DNA from: Actinomycetota bacterium | GTDB lineage: Bacteria; Actinomycetota; Thermoleophilia; Solirubrobacterales; Solirubrobacteraceae | Assembly: GCA_005883215.1 (NCBI GenBank) | Contig: VAYS01000018.1 | Location: 2,084 to 66,083, forward strand | Direction: 5' to 3' | DNA: 64,000 nucleotides | Shown: piece after piece, positions 9,401 to 16,881 of the stretch | Layout: every line of letters starts with the position of its first letter | How positions within the stretch are numbered: position 1 is the stretch's first letter | Translations under genes and position numbers: made by a program | Notes under the pieces: generated by a model | Databases searched by the model: none | The model's input: only the letters and a program-made list of their open reading frames with translations | Told to the model about the DNA's origin: nothing

Positions 9401-9649
9401 AGGCTCGAGCGCCCCCCCGAGGGCATGGGCACCATCAACGTGATCGCCCACGAGCTGCGCGCGCTCACGCCGCCGGCCGAGCGCGAGGAGGCGGCCTCGG
9501 TGCACCCGCTGCACCCCGCCGGCGAGACCCCCGCCGAGCAGGACGCCCCGGCCCAAGCCCACCGCCCCGAGGACCTGCCCGCGCTGGGGTCGGACATGCG
9601 CGCCGTCGCCCCCGCGGTCCAGAGCTTCGCCGCCGGACGGCGGCGGTGA
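6430..9649 (+). pseudogene. dnaE2: dnaE2, error-prone DNA polymerase, broken by an internal deletion and frame change
   Basis: Encodes a C-family polymerase of the SOS mutasome in two frames. Frame A (GTG 6430 to about 7719) holds the PHP domain (ELHCHSAYSFLDG, ALTDHNG), then GRGSSVSSIVCF and LPDIDLDFPRD with Asp401/Asp403 of the palm. Frame B (from about 7757) resumes at RWNWLVRLAAE, then LPRHLSQHPGGM, the third palm Asp in FLKIDLLGLGML, RPGPIQGG, the fingers and an OB fold, ending at 9649. Between RERTALV and DRWNWL roughly 55-60 residues present in other DnaE2 proteins are missing and the frame moves. As written no full polymerase can be made. A sequencing or assembly error is as likely as real loss. 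GTG 6430 lies 4 bases after the preceding gene. Confidence 0.85.
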
Positions 9650-9655
9650 ACGGCG

Positions 9656-9661
9656 TAGCCT
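9656..9661 (+). promoter_or_regulatory. -10 box (TAGCCT) of the 9669 gene
   Basis: TAGCCT, 7 bases before GTG 9669, with no Shine-Dalgarno between. Supports the GTG start and a leaderless transcript. Confidence 0.5.
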
Positions 9662-9668
9662 CCAGCCC

Positions 9669-10361
9669 GTGAACGACCAGACCGACGAGCGGCTGCCGGA
9701 CGCGCCGCTGGGGGTGGCGGCCGTCGTGCGCCGGGCCGGCCCCCGCCTGGTGCGCGATGGCTTTGGCCCGCTGGCCACCTTCTTCGTCGCCTGGAAGCTG
9801 GTGGGGCTGGTGGCCGGCATCGGCGCCGCCACGCTGTTCGGGCTCGTGGTCTTCGTGCACGAGCGGCGCGCCGGGCGACCGGCGATGGTGGTGCGACTGG
9901 CGCTGGTGCTGGTGACGATCCGGGCGATCGTCGGGCTGACCTCCCAGAACGCCACCGTCTACCTCGGTCAGGAGGTGGCGATCGACACGCTGCTGGGGAG
10001 CGCCGTGCTCGCCTCGCTGGCCACCAGGCGGCCGTTCGCGTCTCTGTTCGCGCTCGAGGTCTACCCGTTCACGCCCGACATGCTGGGCTCGCAGACGTTC
10101 CGGGGCGCGATGCGGCGGATCACCGTGGTCTGGGGGGCCTATTTCCTCGCGCGCGCGGTGGTGCGCCTGGCCGCCCTGCTGACCCTCCCCACCGACCGCT
10201 ACCTGCTCGTGGCGGCGCTCAGCGACGCGCCGTTCCTGGTGGCGTTGCTGGCCTGGTCGGTGTTCCATACGCTGCACGCCTTTCGCCGCAGCCAGCGCTG
10301 GGGGCACCTGCTGGCCGCGGGCGCGGCGGATTCCGCGGCGTCGGTCTCCGCCTCCGGGTGA
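9669..10361 (+). CDS. VC0807/DUF3159-like integral membrane protein
   Basis: A 230-residue membrane protein with about six hydrophobic segments (for example FFVAWKLVGLVAGIGAATLF and FLVALLAWSVFHTLHAF). The pattern of a cytosolic N-terminus, a GxxATLFGLVVFVHERR-like loop and an ATVYLGQEVAIDTLLGSA stretch resembles the VC0807/DUF3159 family of uncharacterised membrane proteins. The GTG start is supported by the adjacent -10 box. It is downstream of dnaE2 but seems to have its own promoter, so I do not link it to SOS. Function unknown. Confidence 0.7.
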   Translation: MNDQTDERLPDAPLGVAAVVRRAGPRLVRDGFGPLATFFVAWKLVGLVAGIGAATLFGLVVFVHERRAGRPAMVVRLALVLVTIRAIVGLTSQNATVYLGQEVAIDTLLGSAVLASLATRRPFASLFALEVYPFTPDMLGSQTFRGAMRRITVVWGAYFLARAVVRLAALLTLPTDRYLLVAALSDAPFLVALLAWSVFHTLHAFRRSQRWGHLLAAGAADSAASVSASG

Positions 10362-10385
10362 TCCCCCGGCGCCGCCGGCGAGCAC

Positions 10386-10403
10386 GGCGGCCGCCAGGCC
10401 GCC
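10386..10403. terminator. stem-loop between convergent genes
   Basis: GGCGGCC (10386-10392) and GGCCGCC (10397-10403) form a 7-base stem with loop GCCA, followed on the plus strand by CTTTAT. It lies between the membrane protein gene and the end of the convergent ftsW-type gene. Confidence 0.5.
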
Positions 10404-10405
10404 CT

Positions 10406-11725
10406 TTATCCACTTGCCATCTCGCGCCGGGCGCGGTCAGACACCGCCAGCAGCAGCCCCAGGAGCACGAAGTTCATGACCACCGAGGAGCCGCCGTAGG
10501 CCACGAACGGCATGGTCACACCGGTGAGCGGGATCACCCGGGTCACGCCGCCCACGATCACGAACACCTGCAGCGCGACGATGAAGCTCAGGCCGACCGC
10601 CAGCAGCTTGGCGAACGAGTTGGGCGCCAGCACCGCGGTCTTCAGCCCGCGGGCGACGAACAGCAGATAGCACAGCAACAGACCGGTGGCCCCGGCCAGC
10701 CCGAGCTCGTTGGTGATCACCGAGTAGATGAAGTCGCTCTCGGGCACGGGGAGGATGAAGTGCCCGTTGGGCAGCTGCAGCAGCGACTCGTTGAAGCCGG
10801 TGCCCAGCAGTCCGCCGTCGGCCTGGGCGAACAGCGACTGGGCGAGCTGGTAGCTGCCCCCCACCTTGTTGTAGAGCACGGGGTCGAACGGGTGCTGCCA
10901 GGCCTGGATGCGCTCGTGGACGTGCCCCACGTGCTGGGAGATGAAGTACGCGCCGGCCCACCAGATCACCAGCAGCCCGATGACCGGGAAGCGGACCCGG
11001 CCCAGGGCGACGTAGAGCAGGGCGACGAACACCCCGAAGAACATCAGCGACGTCCCCAGCTCGCGGGTGAGCAGCAGCATCCCCATCGCCGCGCCCCAGA
11101 TCAGGAGCATCGGGCCGGTGATCCTCATCGGGGGCACCTCGACCCCGAGGATCCGCCGTCCCCCGCCGGCCAGGATCTGGCGCGTATCGCGCAGGTAGCT
11201 GGCCAGGAAGATGACGATCGCGAGCTTGGCCAGCTCGGCGGGCTGGAACTTGATCGACCCCAGCTTGATGTTCAGGTAGGCGCCGTTGACCTGCTCGCCG
11301 ATCCCGGGTAGGCGGGGCAGCACCAGCATGGCGATCCCCACGGTGGCGATCGTGTAGCGGTAGCGCTCGAGCACGACCAGGCCGTGGCGGCGCAGGAACA
11401 GGATCGTGCCCGCGAACAGCACCAACCCGAGCACGTACCACTGGGCCTGCTGGCGGGCCAGGGTGGGGCTGATCCGGTAGACGATCACCAACCCGAAGCT
11501 GGCGAGCACGGCGGCCAGGGGAAACAGGTAGGGATCGGCGTCGGGCAGCACGAAGCGGATGGCCAGATGGGTGATCACGCACAGCCCCAGGAACGCCAGC
11601 CCGTAGGTCAGCGAGAGGTCGGACAGGCGCTTTGAGGACTGGATGAAGATGGCGGCAAAGCCGCCCGTGACCAGCAGCCCCGCCGGGACCAGCGCCAGCA
11701 ACTCCCGATTTCGCGGGCGCAGCAT
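10406..11725 (-). CDS. FtsW/RodA/SpoVE family peptidoglycan glycosyltransferase
   Basis: A 439-residue SEDS protein with about 11-12 membrane segments. SEDS proteins polymerise lipid II into glycan strands together with a class B penicillin-binding protein, at the septum (FtsW) or the side wall (RodA). Visible family motifs are GSIKFQPAELAKLA, RIQAWQHPFDP, GGSYQLAQSLFAQADGGLLG and the C-terminal PFVAYGGSSVVMNF. The gene is not next to a PBP2 or mre cluster, so FtsW and RodA cannot be told apart here. ATG 11725 lies 8 bases after a TATGGT box. The divergent neighbour is the LytR-CpsA-Psr gene, also a cell-wall gene. Confidence 0.9.
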   Translation of the reverse strand: MLRPRNRELLALVPAGLLVTGGFAAIFIQSSKRLSDLSLTYGLAFLGLCVITHLAIRFVLPDADPYLFPLAAVLASFGLVIVYRISPTLARQQAQWYVLGLVLFAGTILFLRRHGLVVLERYRYTIATVGIAMLVLPRLPGIGEQVNGAYLNIKLGSIKFQPAELAKLAIVIFLASYLRDTRQILAGGGRRILGVEVPPMRITGPMLLIWGAAMGMLLLTRELGTSLMFFGVFVALLYVALGRVRFPVIGLLVIWWAGAYFISQHVGHVHERIQAWQHPFDPVLYNKVGGSYQLAQSLFAQADGGLLGTGFNESLLQLPNGHFILPVPESDFIYSVITNELGLAGATGLLLCYLLFVARGLKTAVLAPNSFAKLLAVGLSFIVALQVFVIVGGVTRVIPLTGVTMPFVAYGGSSVVMNFVLLGLLLAVSDRARREMASG

Positions 11726-11733
11726 GGCCGGCC

Positions 11734-11739
11734 ACCATA
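11734..11739 (-). promoter_or_regulatory. -10 box (TATGGT) of the ftsW/rodA-type gene
   Basis: TATGGT on the minus strand, 8 bases before ATG 11725; no Shine-Dalgarno between. Leaderless pattern. Confidence 0.55.
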
Positions 11740-11827
11740 GCCGGGAGCGCGGCGCCGGTGGGACCCCGACTGAGAGGGGCGGGGAGCACGATCGCGGCCG
11801 GCCGGCGGCGGCGCCGGGGCCGGCCGC

Positions 11828-11833
11828 TAGCCT
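11828..11833 (+). promoter_or_regulatory. -10 box (TAGCCT) upstream of the LCP gene and its leader ORF
   Basis: TAGCCT lies 7 bases before ATG 11841, the start of a 20-codon ORF, not before the LCP start at 11896. Transcription from here would begin at or next to 11841 and give a leaderless upstream ORF. Confidence 0.5.
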
Positions 11834-11840
11834 TGACCCG

Positions 11841-11903
11841 ATGCTGCCTGCCGAGCGCGGGCCCGGCCCGGATGCGACCCGGGAGGGCGTGCCAGATGCT
11901 TGA
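11841..11903 (+). CDS. 20-residue leaderless upstream ORF overlapping the LCP gene
   Basis: ATG 11841 to TGA 11901-11903 encodes a 20-residue peptide rich in Pro, Gly and charged residues. It sits 7 bases behind a TAGCCT box, and its last 8 bases overlap the ATG of the LCP gene at 11896 in another frame. Ribosomes ending here would lie on the LCP start, and a GGGAGG site for LCP (11881-11886) lies inside the small ORF. This suggests translational coupling. It is not a known family, and the peptide itself may have no function. Confidence 0.4.
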   Translation: MLPAERGPGPDATREGVPDA

Positions 11904-13202
11904 CGACGGCCCGACCGCCTCGGCGCGGTGGATGTGGAAGCGCTTTGCCCTGGCCGCGCTGGCGATCGTGATCATGACCGCGGCCACCACCGCCACCGCC
12001 GCCCTGCTCAAGGTCTCCGACGTCTCCCAGAAGGTCTTTCCCACCCGCAACCGCATCGCCTGTGAGCTGTGCACCGGCGATCCGGGCGGAGCCGAGACGA
12101 TCATGGTGATCGGGTCCGACCGCCGCGCGGGCTCCAAGGGGATCGACCGCAGCGAGCCGCCCCACTCGGACACGATGATGCTGGTGCGCATGGACCCCGA
12201 CACCGGGCAGACCTCGATCCTGTCGATCCCCCGCGACCTGAAGGTGACGATCGACGTTCCCCATCAGGGCCCGCGGACGGAGAAGATCAACGCCGCGTTC
12301 ACCTTCGGGGGCGACAAGCTGGCGCTGGCCACCGTGCGCCGCCTCCTGGGCATAAGCTGTGCGACGAGCAGGCGCTCGACTACGTGCGCTTTCGCCACGC
12401 CGACTCGGACTTCGTGCGCGCCGCGCGCCAGCAGGACTTCGTGCGCCAGTTCAAGGAGCAGATCGGGGTGAGCAAGCTGCTCGACCACGAGAACGAGCTG
12501 GAGAGGGCGGCCGGGGACTCGATCCACACCGACATCCACGGCACCCAGGGGACGCTGCGGATCCTCAAGCTGGCCGCCTTCTCCGTCAGCCGCCCCGTGC
12601 GCCAGGTCCACTTTCGCTCCGTGGAGGGCCCGTCCTACGTCACCGCCAGTGCGCAGGACATCCAGCGCACGGTCAGCGACTTCCTGTCCGGCAGCCGCTC
12701 GAGCTCGGCGGCGCCGCCGGCCAGCCGCGCCGCCCGCGGGCGCCGGGGAGGCCGGCGGGGCGGGGGCGGCGGCCTGAGCCTGGCGCGGGTGTCGGCCGGC
12801 AGCTACGACTCACTGGTCAACGCCACGGTGGGGTTGCCCTTCCCGGTGCTCGCGCCGCGCCGCGCCCTGGGCTCGGGCAGCCTGCAGACGGTGCGCCGCT
12901 ACGTCGTGCGCGACCTGCACAACCACCCCCGCCGCATCTACCGCGTCGTCTACTCGCGGGGGACGATCGGCGAGTACTACGGCTTCTCGGGGATGGATTG
13001 GACCGACCCGCCGCTGATCGCCCACGCCCGTAAGGTCCAGGTGGGCGGGCGCGCCTACCGCGAGGTGATGGACGGACAGCACATCAAGACCATCGCCTGG
13101 CAGCAGGGCAACGCGCTCTACTGGGTCAGCAACACGCTGCTCGACGGTCTGACCAACGCCCAGATAGTGGCGATCGCCAACTCGGCGCGGCCGCTGGGCT
13201 AG
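11896..13202 (+). pseudogene. LytR-CpsA-Psr (LCP) family protein, frame broken by an internal deletion
   Basis: LCP enzymes attach wall polymers (arabinogalactan, teichoic acids) to peptidoglycan outside the membrane. Frame A starts at ATG 11896 with a TM anchor (about residues 14-34) and the Cps domain: IMVIGSDRRAG, HSDTMMLVRMDPDTGQTSIL, SIPRDLKV, KINAAFTFGG. It breaks after RRLLG at about 12351. Frame B resumes at HKLCDEQALDYVRFRH with RAARQQDFVRQ and continues to 13202 with an unusual C-terminal extension of about 140 residues. Roughly 50 residues between the two halves are missing compared with other LCP proteins. This may be an assembly gap. The stop overlaps the stop of convergent rnhA. 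Confidence 0.82.
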
Positions 13203-13603
13203 ACGTCGGCGGCATCGAGCACCTGGTTGACGAGCGCGTCCGCCCCGGCGTTCTGCTCGCGGGGCACCGTACGCACGATCCAGCGGTCAAACTGACGCAG
13301 CGCGGCCCGCGCGTCGAGGTGAAGCCGCCGCATCGAGGGGTGCTTGACCTTGTAATCGCCGTTGATCTGCTTGGCCACCAGCTCGGAGTCGTTTACCACC
13401 TCCACCTCGGTAGCTCCCAGCGCCCGCGCCCGCGCCAGCCCGAGCAGCAGGGCCCGGTACTCGGCCACGTTGTTGGTCGCCTTCCCCAGCCTCTCGGAGA
13501 CCTCCTCCACCGCTTCGCCGTCCGGCCGGGTGATCACGGCGGCGGCGGCCGCCGGCCCCGGGTTGCCACGCGCGCCCCCGTCGACGTGGACGACCAGCTT
13601 CAA
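13199..13603 (-). CDS. rnhA: ribonuclease HI-type protein
   Basis: A 134-residue RNase HI fold protein that should cut the RNA strand of RNA-DNA hybrids in the cytoplasm. The four catalytic acidic residues are visible: Asp8 in VDGGARGNPGP, Glu48 in VAEYRALL, Asp72 in VNDSELV and Asp122 in NAGADALVNQ. It is short, as are many actinobacterial stand-alone RNase H-like proteins. It starts at TTG 13603, three bases after the stop of the upstream gene, so it is probably translated by coupling. Its stop codon overlaps that of the convergent LCP gene by 4 bases. Confidence 0.88.
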   Translation of the reverse strand: MKLVVHVDGGARGNPGPAAAAAVITRPDGEAVEEVSERLGKATNNVAEYRALLLGLARARALGATEVEVVNDSELVAKQINGDYKVKHPSMRRLHLDARAALRQFDRWIVRTVPREQNAGADALVNQVLDAADV

Positions 13604-13606
13604 CCG

Positions 13607-13828
13607 TCAGCGAGCGGGCTCGTCGATGGCCGGGAACTCACCCGGCACCCGGGCCCGGCGCCGGTCGCGGACCTGACGTTGGCCCTGGTCACCCGCCTCG
13701 GAGCCCCGGCGGCGCTCCTCGCGGCGTCGATCGATGATCACCTTGACGTTGTCGTCTTCGGCGTAGTACGCGGTGAGCTTGTCGTAGAGCTCGTCGGCCA
13801 GCGCTTCGGGAACCACGCAGTAGATCAT
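13607..13828 (-). CDS. small conserved protein of unknown function
   Basis: A 73-residue protein beginning MIYCVVPEALADELYDKL. The N-terminal half looks like a compact alpha/beta unit ending in VKVIIDRRREERR, and the rest is a charged, Arg-rich tail. I recognise no named family. ATG 13828 lies 8 bases after a TAGCAT box, which supports it as a real, separately transcribed gene. It is followed directly by rnhA and preceded by the zinc-ribbon gene, so it probably shares their mRNA in part. Confidence 0.6.
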   Translation of the reverse strand: MIYCVVPEALADELYDKLTAYYAEDDNVKVIIDRRREERRRGSEAGDQGQRQVRDRRRARVPGEFPAIDEPAR

Positions 13829-13836
13829 CGGCGCGG

Positions 13837-13842
13837 ATGCTA
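13837..13842 (-). promoter_or_regulatory. -10 box (TAGCAT) of the 73-residue protein gene and rnhA
   Basis: TAGCAT on the minus strand, 8 bases before ATG 13828. Leaderless pattern. Confidence 0.5.
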
Positions 13843-13856
13843 CCGAGCCCGCGTGA

Positions 13857-14540
13857 CTACTCGACGTAGAGCAGACCCTGCTCGTCGGCGGCGCCGTTGG
13901 CGTCGCGATCGACCGGGTCGAGCTCTCCCAGCTCGTCGCCCTGCCCGCTGAGGCGCACGCCGGCGGCCTCGTCGGCCAGATCGACCTCGTAGCGATACCA
14001 GCACAGCTCCCAGCCCACCAGGATGCAGACCACGCTGCCGCTGGACTCGGTCGGGCGCACGCTCACGAACGGGGCCCCCAGGGAGCGCATCACCCCCGCC
14101 ACCGTGCGCGGGTGCTCGCTGGCGTTGAACACGTCCAGAGCGCGGGCCGTCTTGAGGTCGGCGTTGGTGGGCACCGCGTGCACCTGGCGCTCGCGCGGAG
14201 GCACGCCGGCGGCGACGGCCTCGGCGGCGGGCGCCTCGGGGGCCTCCTCCATCCCCTGGCCCGCGCCCACCGGCCGCTCGCGGACCCGGTTACCGCGGCG
14301 TTGGCGCAGACGGCCGAGCACCGAGCCGCGCCCCTCCTGGCGCGGGCGCACGCCCAGGGAGTCGTCGACGCTCTCCCGGATCCAGCCCTCGTGGGTGGCC
14401 CGGGCAACGCACAGCTCGCATACCGCGCGGCGCGACCCGCCGCTGATGAATACGTCGGCCTGCTCGCCGCGCAGCAGCGTGCGCCCGCACACGTCGCAGG
14501 CCGCCGCTCCTTGACCGGTGGTGATCGACCTCCGTGCCAT
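13857..14540 (-). CDS. zinc-ribbon protein of unknown function
   Basis: A 227-residue protein with an N-terminal four-cysteine zinc site (Cys15-x2-Cys18 and Cys41-x2-Cys44), a low-complexity middle rich in Glu, Ala and Pro, and a C-terminal domain of about 100 residues. This last part begins near NADLKTARALDVFNASEHPR and contains a SVVCILVGWELCWYRYEVDL strand-rich core. I do not recognise the C-terminal domain. ATG 14540 is chosen over an ATG at 14555 because a TATGTT box (14551-14556) lies between them. It heads the run leading to rnhA. Confidence 0.6.
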   Translation of the reverse strand: MARRSITTGQGAAACDVCGRTLLRGEQADVFISGGSRRAVCELCVARATHEGWIRESVDDSLGVRPRQEGRGSVLGRLRQRRGNRVRERPVGAGQGMEEAPEAPAAEAVAAGVPPRERQVHAVPTNADLKTARALDVFNASEHPRTVAGVMRSLGAPFVSVRPTESSGSVVCILVGWELCWYRYEVDLADEAAGVRLSGQGDELGELDPVDRDANGAADEQGLLYVE

Positions 14541-14550
14541 GCCGGCCCTC

Positions 14551-14556
14551 AACATA
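14551..14556 (-). promoter_or_regulatory. -10 box (TATGTT) of the zinc-ribbon gene
   Basis: TATGTT on the minus strand, 10 bases before ATG 14540. It overlaps an alternative upstream ATG (14555) and so favours the downstream start. Confidence 0.45.
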
Positions 14557-14689
14557 ACGAGTGCCCCGGCGCGGTCCCGCGCGGACGGTGGCCCCGGTCC
14601 CGCGTTGACCGTGCTCTGGGCCCGACCGTCCGGGGCTGGGGTGCCCGGCGATCGGGGCCGGGGTGCCCGGCGATCGGGGGCCGAGGCGC

Positions 14690-16756
14690 TCAGGCCGCCG
14701 CGTGCTCGTCGGCGGCGGCCGCCACGAGCTTCTGGGCCAGGTGCCCCGGGACCTCCTCGTAGCGCAGCAGCTCCATCGAGTAGTCGCCCTGTCCCGCGGT
14801 GATCGAGCGCAGGTCCGGCGCGTAGCTGAGCAGCTCGGCCATCGGCACTTCGGCCTTGATCTCGGTCATCGCGCCGGCGGGCTCCATCCCCTGGGGGCGC
14901 CCGCGGCGGCTGTTGAGGTCGCCGATGACCTCGCCCACGCAGTCCTCGGGCACGGTCAGGGTGACCAGCATGATCGGCTCGAGCAGGACGGGGTCCGCCT
15001 GCTCCAGCGCCTGCTTCATGGCCTGCGTGCCGGCCAGCTTGAAGGCGATCTCGGAGGAGTCGACCGAGTGGTAGGAGCCGTCGACCAGCCTCACCCGCAC
15101 GTCCTTGACCGGGTAGCCGGCGACCGCCCCGCGCTCCATCGCTTCCTGGACGCCCTTCCTGACCGCGGGGATGAACGAGCTGGGGATCGCGCCGCCCTTG
15201 ATCTTGTTGACGAAGTCAAAGCCTTCGTCGAGCCCCAGCGGATCGATCTCGATGTGGCAATCGCCGAACTGGCCGCGGCCGCCGGTCTGCTTCTTGTGGC
15301 GGCCGTGCGCCTTGGCCGACCGGCGGATGGTCTCCATGTAGGGCACGCGCGGGGGCTTTAGGTTGACCTCGGCGCCGAAGCGCGACTTGAGGCGATCGAC
15401 GATCACCTCGACGTGGATCTGCGACAGGCCGGCCACGATCTGCTCGCCCGTCTGGGGATCGCGGTGCAGGTCGATCGTCGGGTCCTCCTCCTGCAGCCGG
15501 CGCAGGGCGGTGAACACCTTGTCTTCGTCGCCCTTGGAGCGCGGCTCGATGGCGAAGGCCATCACCGGGCCCGGGAGCTTGATCTGGGGCATCTCGATCG
15601 GCTCGTCGCGGTCGGCCAACCAGTCGCCGGCGCGGGTCTCCTTGAGCTTGGCCACCGCCCCGATGTCACCGGGCCCGAACTCCTCGGCCGGCTCGGTGCC
15701 CTTGCCCTCGAACACGGTCAGCTGACCGATCCGCTCCTTGGCGTGGGCGCGGGTGTTGAGCACCTGGGTGTCGTGGCGCATCACGCCCTGGTAGACCCGG
15801 AACATGTTGATGCGGCCGGCGAACGGGTCGGCCCGCGTCTTGAACACGTAGGCGAACAGCTCGCCGTCCTCGACCGGGTCAAGCGTGACCTCGCCGAGCT
15901 CCAGGCCCCCGTGCTTGACCGGCGAGGGCAGGTCCTCGACGATCGCCTCGAGCAACCGGTTGGTGCCCAGGTTGCGGGTGGCCACCCCGCATACCACGGG
16001 AAAGATGTTGCCGTGGTTGGTGCCCTCCTTGAGCGCCCCGACGATCTCGTCATGGGAGATCTCCTCGCCCTCGAGATAGCGCTCCATGAGCGAGTCGGAC
16101 ACCTCGCAGACCTCGTCCATGAGCTTCTCGCGGTACTCCTGGGCCCGCTCGGCGAGCTCCTGGGGAATGTCCTCCTCCCGCGCCGCGCTCCGGCCGTCTC
16201 CCTCGTAGCGGTAGGCGCGCATATCGACCAGGTCGACCACGCCCGAGATCTCGTGCTCGGAGCCGATCGGGATCTCGGTCGCCACCACGTGCTGGCCGAA
16301 GGCCGACTTGAGCGAGTCCAGGGTGCGGAAGAAGTCGGCGCGCTCGCGATCGAGCATGTTCACGAACAGCATGCGGGCGAGATCGAGCTCCTCCGCCCGC
16401 GCCCACAGGCGGCTGGTGCCGACCTCCACGCCCATCACCGCGTTGACGACGAAGACCGCGGATTCGCACACCCGCAGCGCGCTCAGCGCGTCGGCGACGA
16501 AGCTGGGCTCACCCGGGGTGTCGAGCAGATTGATCTTGCGCTCGGACCACTGGAACGAGTTCAACGTGGTCGAGATCGACATCTGGCGCGACTGTTCGTC
16601 GGGGTCGGCGTCGGACACCGTGCCCCCGTCGGTCACCGCGCCGATCCGGTTGATCACGCCGGCCTCGAAGAGGAGCGCCTCAAACAGCGCGGTCTTGCCA
16701 GCGCCGCGGTGGCCGACCAAGGCCACGTTGCGAATCCGGTCCGGGCTGCTGCGCAT
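14690..16756 (-). CDS. EF-G paralogue (EF-G2 type) with altered GTPase motifs
   Basis: A 688-residue protein with the full EF-G domain order I-V. G1 is intact (GHRGAGKT, residues 15-22). G3 reads DTPGE (79-83) where canonical factors have DTPGH, so the catalytic His is replaced by Glu. G4 reads NMLD (133-136) in place of NKxD. Domain IV keeps GGRGQFGDCHIEIDPL. These changes argue against the housekeeping fusA, which normally sits with rpsL-rpsG, and for the EF-G2-like group; mycobacterial EF-G2 lacks ribosome-stimulated GTPase activity. A strong GGAGGAG site precedes ATG 16756. It follows the sigma factor gene but has its own promoter candidate. Confidence 0.88.
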   Translation of the reverse strand: MRSSPDRIRNVALVGHRGAGKTALFEALLFEAGVINRIGAVTDGGTVSDADPDEQSRQMSISTTLNSFQWSERKINLLDTPGEPSFVADALSALRVCESAVFVVNAVMGVEVGTSRLWARAEELDLARMLFVNMLDRERADFFRTLDSLKSAFGQHVVATEIPIGSEHEISGVVDLVDMRAYRYEGDGRSAAREEDIPQELAERAQEYREKLMDEVCEVSDSLMERYLEGEEISHDEIVGALKEGTNHGNIFPVVCGVATRNLGTNRLLEAIVEDLPSPVKHGGLELGEVTLDPVEDGELFAYVFKTRADPFAGRINMFRVYQGVMRHDTQVLNTRAHAKERIGQLTVFEGKGTEPAEEFGPGDIGAVAKLKETRAGDWLADRDEPIEMPQIKLPGPVMAFAIEPRSKGDEDKVFTALRRLQEEDPTIDLHRDPQTGEQIVAGLSQIHVEVIVDRLKSRFGAEVNLKPPRVPYMETIRRSAKAHGRHKKQTGGRGQFGDCHIEIDPLGLDEGFDFVNKIKGGAIPSSFIPAVRKGVQEAMERGAVAGYPVKDVRVRLVDGSYHSVDSSEIAFKLAGTQAMKQALEQADPVLLEPIMLVTLTVPEDCVGEVIGDLNSRRGRPQGMEPAGAMTEIKAEVPMAELLSYAPDLRSITAGQGDYSMELLRYEEVPGHLAQKLVAAAADEHAAA

Positions 16757-16786
16757 GCTCTCTCCTCCTGGGCGTGGGCGGCAGGG

Positions 16787-16792
16787 ACACTA
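16787..16792 (-). promoter_or_regulatory. -10 box (TAGTGT) of the EF-G paralogue
   Basis: TAGTGT on the minus strand, about 30 bases before ATG 16756, with GGAGGAG in the short leader. A normal leadered promoter is inferred. Confidence 0.4.
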
Positions 16793-16839
16793 GCGCCCGA
16801 CCGGTCGCGACGTAAGGGATAGCGCCGGTCGCCAGGAGG

Positions 16840-16871
16840 CCTCGGCGACGGGGGCGAGCCGGTCGCCGAGG
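16840..16871 (-). terminator. stem-loop downstream of the sigma factor gene
   Basis: CCTCGGCGAC (16840-16849) and GTCGCCGAGG (16862-16871) form a perfect 10-base stem with a 12-base loop, starting 10 bases after the sigma gene stop. No T-tract follows, as is common in GC-rich actinobacteria. Confidence 0.55.
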
Positions 16872-16881
16872 TGATCGGGGA

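Noticed and set aside
13607-14540. Reverse-transcriptase or retron-related set around the RNase H gene
   Set aside because: No reverse transcriptase gene or msr/msd-like RNA; the RNase H is an ordinary stand-alone type.
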